Origin: Chloroflexota bacterium
Lineage (GTDB): Bacteria; Chloroflexota; Dehalococcoidia; UBA3495
Assembly: GCA_022563275.1 (NCBI GenBank)
Contig: JADFNR010000141.1
Coordinates: 1 to 8,085, forward strand
Length of the DNA stretch: 8,085 nucleotides
Direction of reading: 5' to 3'
Shown here: piece after piece, positions 5,963-8,085 of the stretch
Layout: each line of letters opens with the position of its first letter
How positions within the stretch are numbered: the first letter of the stretch is position 1
Notes under the pieces: model-generated
The model's database searches: none
What the model saw: only the letters and a program-made list of their open reading frames with translations
Told to the model about the DNA's origin: nothing
Program-made: the position numbers and the translations under genes

Positions 5963-8085
5963 TTACCCCGCGAACCAATCGGTCAGTTCCTGCTGGTTCA
6001 GTTCCAGCCATTTGATGTTGAGGCGCACCCGTTCCAGGGCCTGGCGGATGGTCCGCTCGGCGGCGGGGGCCGGGTGCTCGGCGAAGAAGCTGTCCACGTC
6101 GTCGGCCTTCTCCTGGGAATTGAAATGGCTGCAGATGGAAACCAACCGCATCAGGCCGAACCCGCCGCCGCCGTAGCGCCGGTCGAACTCGCCCCAGTTG
6201 GCCTTTACAAACTCCCAGGCCAGGTCGCGGCCCTTGGGGTTGGCGGCCACACCGGCCACCAGGGTGACGGTGTCTTGGGACCGGACCTTGGAGGACAGAG
6301 AGTCCTCCAGGGCTGCGTTCAGCAGTTCCGGCTGTTGGAACCGGGATAAAGACATCAGGAGCCGTATCTTCTCCTCGGCCAGGTCGGTCTCGCCCTCCAG
6401 GCTCCAGATCTGGTCGTAGACGTCCTTGCCGCCGGACTGGGCCGCCAAGGCGAAGACCACGCCGCGGAGGTCGGGCGCCAACGTCTCCCGGTCCTCAAGG
6501 TACCTTTGGAAACGCTGGGTCGCTTGGGCCGTTATATCCGGGTCATGGTAGCTGCCGGCCTGGCTCAGGACCGTGGAACGGAGCAGGGCGTCCAGATGAC
6601 CCTCGCCGGACTTGGGTTCCCAGCCGGCCTTCCGCGCCGCCGGCCCGAAGATATCGCGGGCGAATCTCTGGTACGCCGGGTGCACCGGCTCGCCGGCGAT
6701 CAACTGCTCGATGTCCCTCAGGTTGCTGGCTAAGTCGCTCCATACCGAGGCGTCGCTCTCGTTCCGGTACGCCTGGGCCAGGGTGAGGAACTGGGTTACC
6801 GGCAAAAGCCCGGCCCGGGACAGGGCGTAGGCGTCGTTCTGGACCCCCAGGCGGTCGGTGGCATGCAGTTCCAATGACTCGATCGCCGGGACCAGCCGTT
6901 GCCAGTCTTCAGCGCTGTAGTTCACCCGGAAGAAGCCGGTCTGCAGGGGGTTTAATTTTACCCATTCATCGCCGCTTCCCGGAACATCCAGTTGGGTCTG
7001 CCGTCCGTCCATCACGGTGATCCCGGATTCCTGCCCGCCTTGGCTGGCGCTGACCGGCACCCGCCAGACCTCATTGCCGGGGTCCGGGTCCGGTCCGCTT
7101 TCGCCCAGCAAACGGTCGTAGACGAAACGCTCTTGGGTTATGGATAGCCGGGTCTGGCCGCCGCTGCGGTCCGATTCCACCTGCAGCACCGGGTACCCCA
7201 TCTGCTTCACCCATGAGTCCATGATGGCGGTGACCGGCTGGCCCGATTCCGTCTCCAGGGCCGACCAAAGGTCCTGGGTCCGGGCGTTTCCGTACATGTG
7301 GCTCGACAGATACCGGTTCAGGCCCTTGCGGAAGGTCTCCTCACCGAGGAAGTTCTCCAGCATCCTGATCACCGACGCGCCTTTGCTGTAGCTGATGGCG
7401 TCGAAGAGCTGGCTGACCTCGGCGGGGTTCTTGACCGCCTGCTCGATGGGATGGGAGTTCTTCAGGCCGTCCAGGCTAAGCGCCCGGTTGGTGTCCATGT
7501 TCACGAACTGGGTCCACATCTCCCACTCGGGGTAGAGCCAGTCGACCGCCTTGTTGCCCATCCACGACGCGAAGCTCTCGTTCAGCCACAGGTCGTCCCA
7601 CCATTCCATGGTCACCAGGTCTCCGAACCACATGTGGGCCATCTCGTGGGCGATGACTTCAGCGACCCGCTGGCGGGTGCCGGCCGAAGAGTTGTCCGGG
7701 TCGACCAGGAGGGCCGTCTCCCGGTAGGTGACGGCGCCCCAGTTCTCCATGGCGCCGGCGGCGAAGTCGGGGATGGCGATGTGGTCCAGTTTGGCCAGGG
7801 GGTAAGGGATGCCGAAATACTCGTTGAAGTAGCCCAGCAGCTTTACCGAGGTGTCCAGGGCGAAGCCGGCCTGTTCCTCCTTGCCCGGAGTGGTCCACAC
7901 CCCGATCTTGGTGCCGCTGTCAGCCTGCTGTTCTACCGAGACCATATCGCCGACGATAAAGACCAGCAGATAAGTTGACATAACAGGGGTTTCGGCGAAC
8001 CGGATCGACTTCAGTCCGGGACCGGGGACACTTTCCTCCGCCACTGGGGTGTTGGAGATGGCCTGGTATTCGTCCGAGAACACCA
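5963..8085 (-). CDS. pepN: M1-family zinc aminopeptidase, ERAP/puromycin-sensitive type, N-terminus outside window
   Basis: This metallopeptidase removes N-terminal residues from peptides. About 706 residues are visible; members are usually 850-880 long, so roughly 150 N-terminal residues are missing. In visible numbering, the end of the N-terminal beta domain has AISNTPV and FAETPVMSTYLLVFIVGD. The catalytic domain has the substrate-binding GAMENWG (110-116), the zinc motif HEMAH (146-150) with third ligand Glu169 in LNES, and catalytic Tyr232 in SYSKGASVIRML. GFFRVNYSAEDW (383-394) opens a helical C-terminal domain of the ERAP1-C type, unlike that of E. coli PepN. The GTG at 8083-8081 is almost certainly an internal valine, since family homology continues through it. 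All catalytic residues are present. Any signal peptide would be out of view, so location is unknown. The nucleotidyltransferase follows after 50 bp. Confidence 0.96.
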   Translation of the reverse strand, partial: VFSDEYQAISNTPVAEESVPGPGLKSIRFAETPVMSTYLLVFIVGDMVSVEQQADSGTKIGVWTTPGKEEQAGFALDTSVKLLGYFNEYFGIPYPLAKLDHIAIPDFAAGAMENWGAVTYRETALLVDPDNSSAGTRQRVAEVIAHEMAHMWFGDLVTMEWWDDLWLNESFASWMGNKAVDWLYPEWEMWTQFVNMDTNRALSLDGLKNSHPIEQAVKNPAEVSQLFDAISYSKGASVIRMLENFLGEETFRKGLNRYLSSHMYGNARTQDLWSALETESGQPVTAIMDSWVKQMGYPVLQVESDRSGGQTRLSITQERFVYDRLLGESGPDPDPGNEVWRVPVSASQGGQESGITVMDGRQTQLDVPGSGDEWVKLNPLQTGFFRVNYSAEDWQRLVPAIESLELHATDRLGVQNDAYALSRAGLLPVTQFLTLAQAYRNESDASVWSDLASNLRDIEQLIAGEPVHPAYQRFARDIFGPAARKAGWEPKSGEGHLDALLRSTVLSQAGSYHDPDITAQATQRFQRYLEDRETLAPDLRGVVFALAAQSGGKDVYDQIWSLEGETDLAEEKIRLLMSLSRFQQPELLNAALEDSLSSKVRSQDTVTLVAGVAANPKGRDLAWEFVKANWGEFDRRYGGGGFGLMRLVSICSHFNSQEKADDVDSFFAEHPAPAAERTIRQALERVRLNIKWLELNQQELTDWFAG

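Noticed and set aside
7298..7978. Plus-strand open frame of 226 codons
   Set aside because: It is antisense to the catalytic core of the aminopeptidase (GAMEN and HEMAH), so it is a shadow frame.
8081..8083. GTG as the start of the aminopeptidase
   Set aside because: Starting here would remove the whole N-terminal domain, and the residues around it align with the interior of M1 enzymes. The gene simply runs off the window.

Overview
The window is a GC-rich bacterial chromosome segment in which every supported gene lies on the minus strand. Transcription order is: an M1-family aminopeptidase (5' end outside the window), a small nucleotidyltransferase-fold protein, a 56-residue companion ORF overlapping its 3' end, cobalamin-dependent methionine synthase (metH), and formate--tetrahydrofolate ligase (fhs, 3' end outside the window). 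The plus-strand reading frames, including one of 488 codons, are antisense shadows of these genes.

My tentative guess for the host is a Chloroflexota-like (Dehalococcoidia/SAR202-type) or actinobacterial-like free-living bacterium. The reasons are the high GC, a MetH folate domain closer to the actinobacterial/Chloroflexota type than to E. coli, an ERAP-type rather than E. coli-type aminopeptidase, and a dispersed palindromic repeat of the CCGTTCGCCCTGAGCTTGTCG type. No marker gene settles the taxonomy.

Region by region: 1-1295 is fhs, with a GTG start, a good ribosome binding site and a plausible promoter of its own. 1296-1650 is a 355-bp intergenic region. It holds that promoter and a 173-bp repeat whose right arm seems to be split by a 75-bp block of four short hairpins. 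1651-5169 is a complete metH. 5170-5284 is the metH leader with a good -10 hexamer. 5285-5912 holds the nucleotidyltransferase and its overlapping small partner, a possible toxin-antitoxin-like accessory pair between housekeeping genes. 5963-8085 is the aminopeptidase, lacking its N-terminus.

fhs and metH both belong to folate one-carbon metabolism: the first loads formate onto tetrahydrofolate, and the second releases tetrahydrofolate from 5-methyl-THF while making methionine. The two-gene module between pepN and metH is the only clearly accessory part. The most unusual items are the 107-bp out-of-phase overlap in that module and the four-hairpin insertion inside the dispersed repeat.
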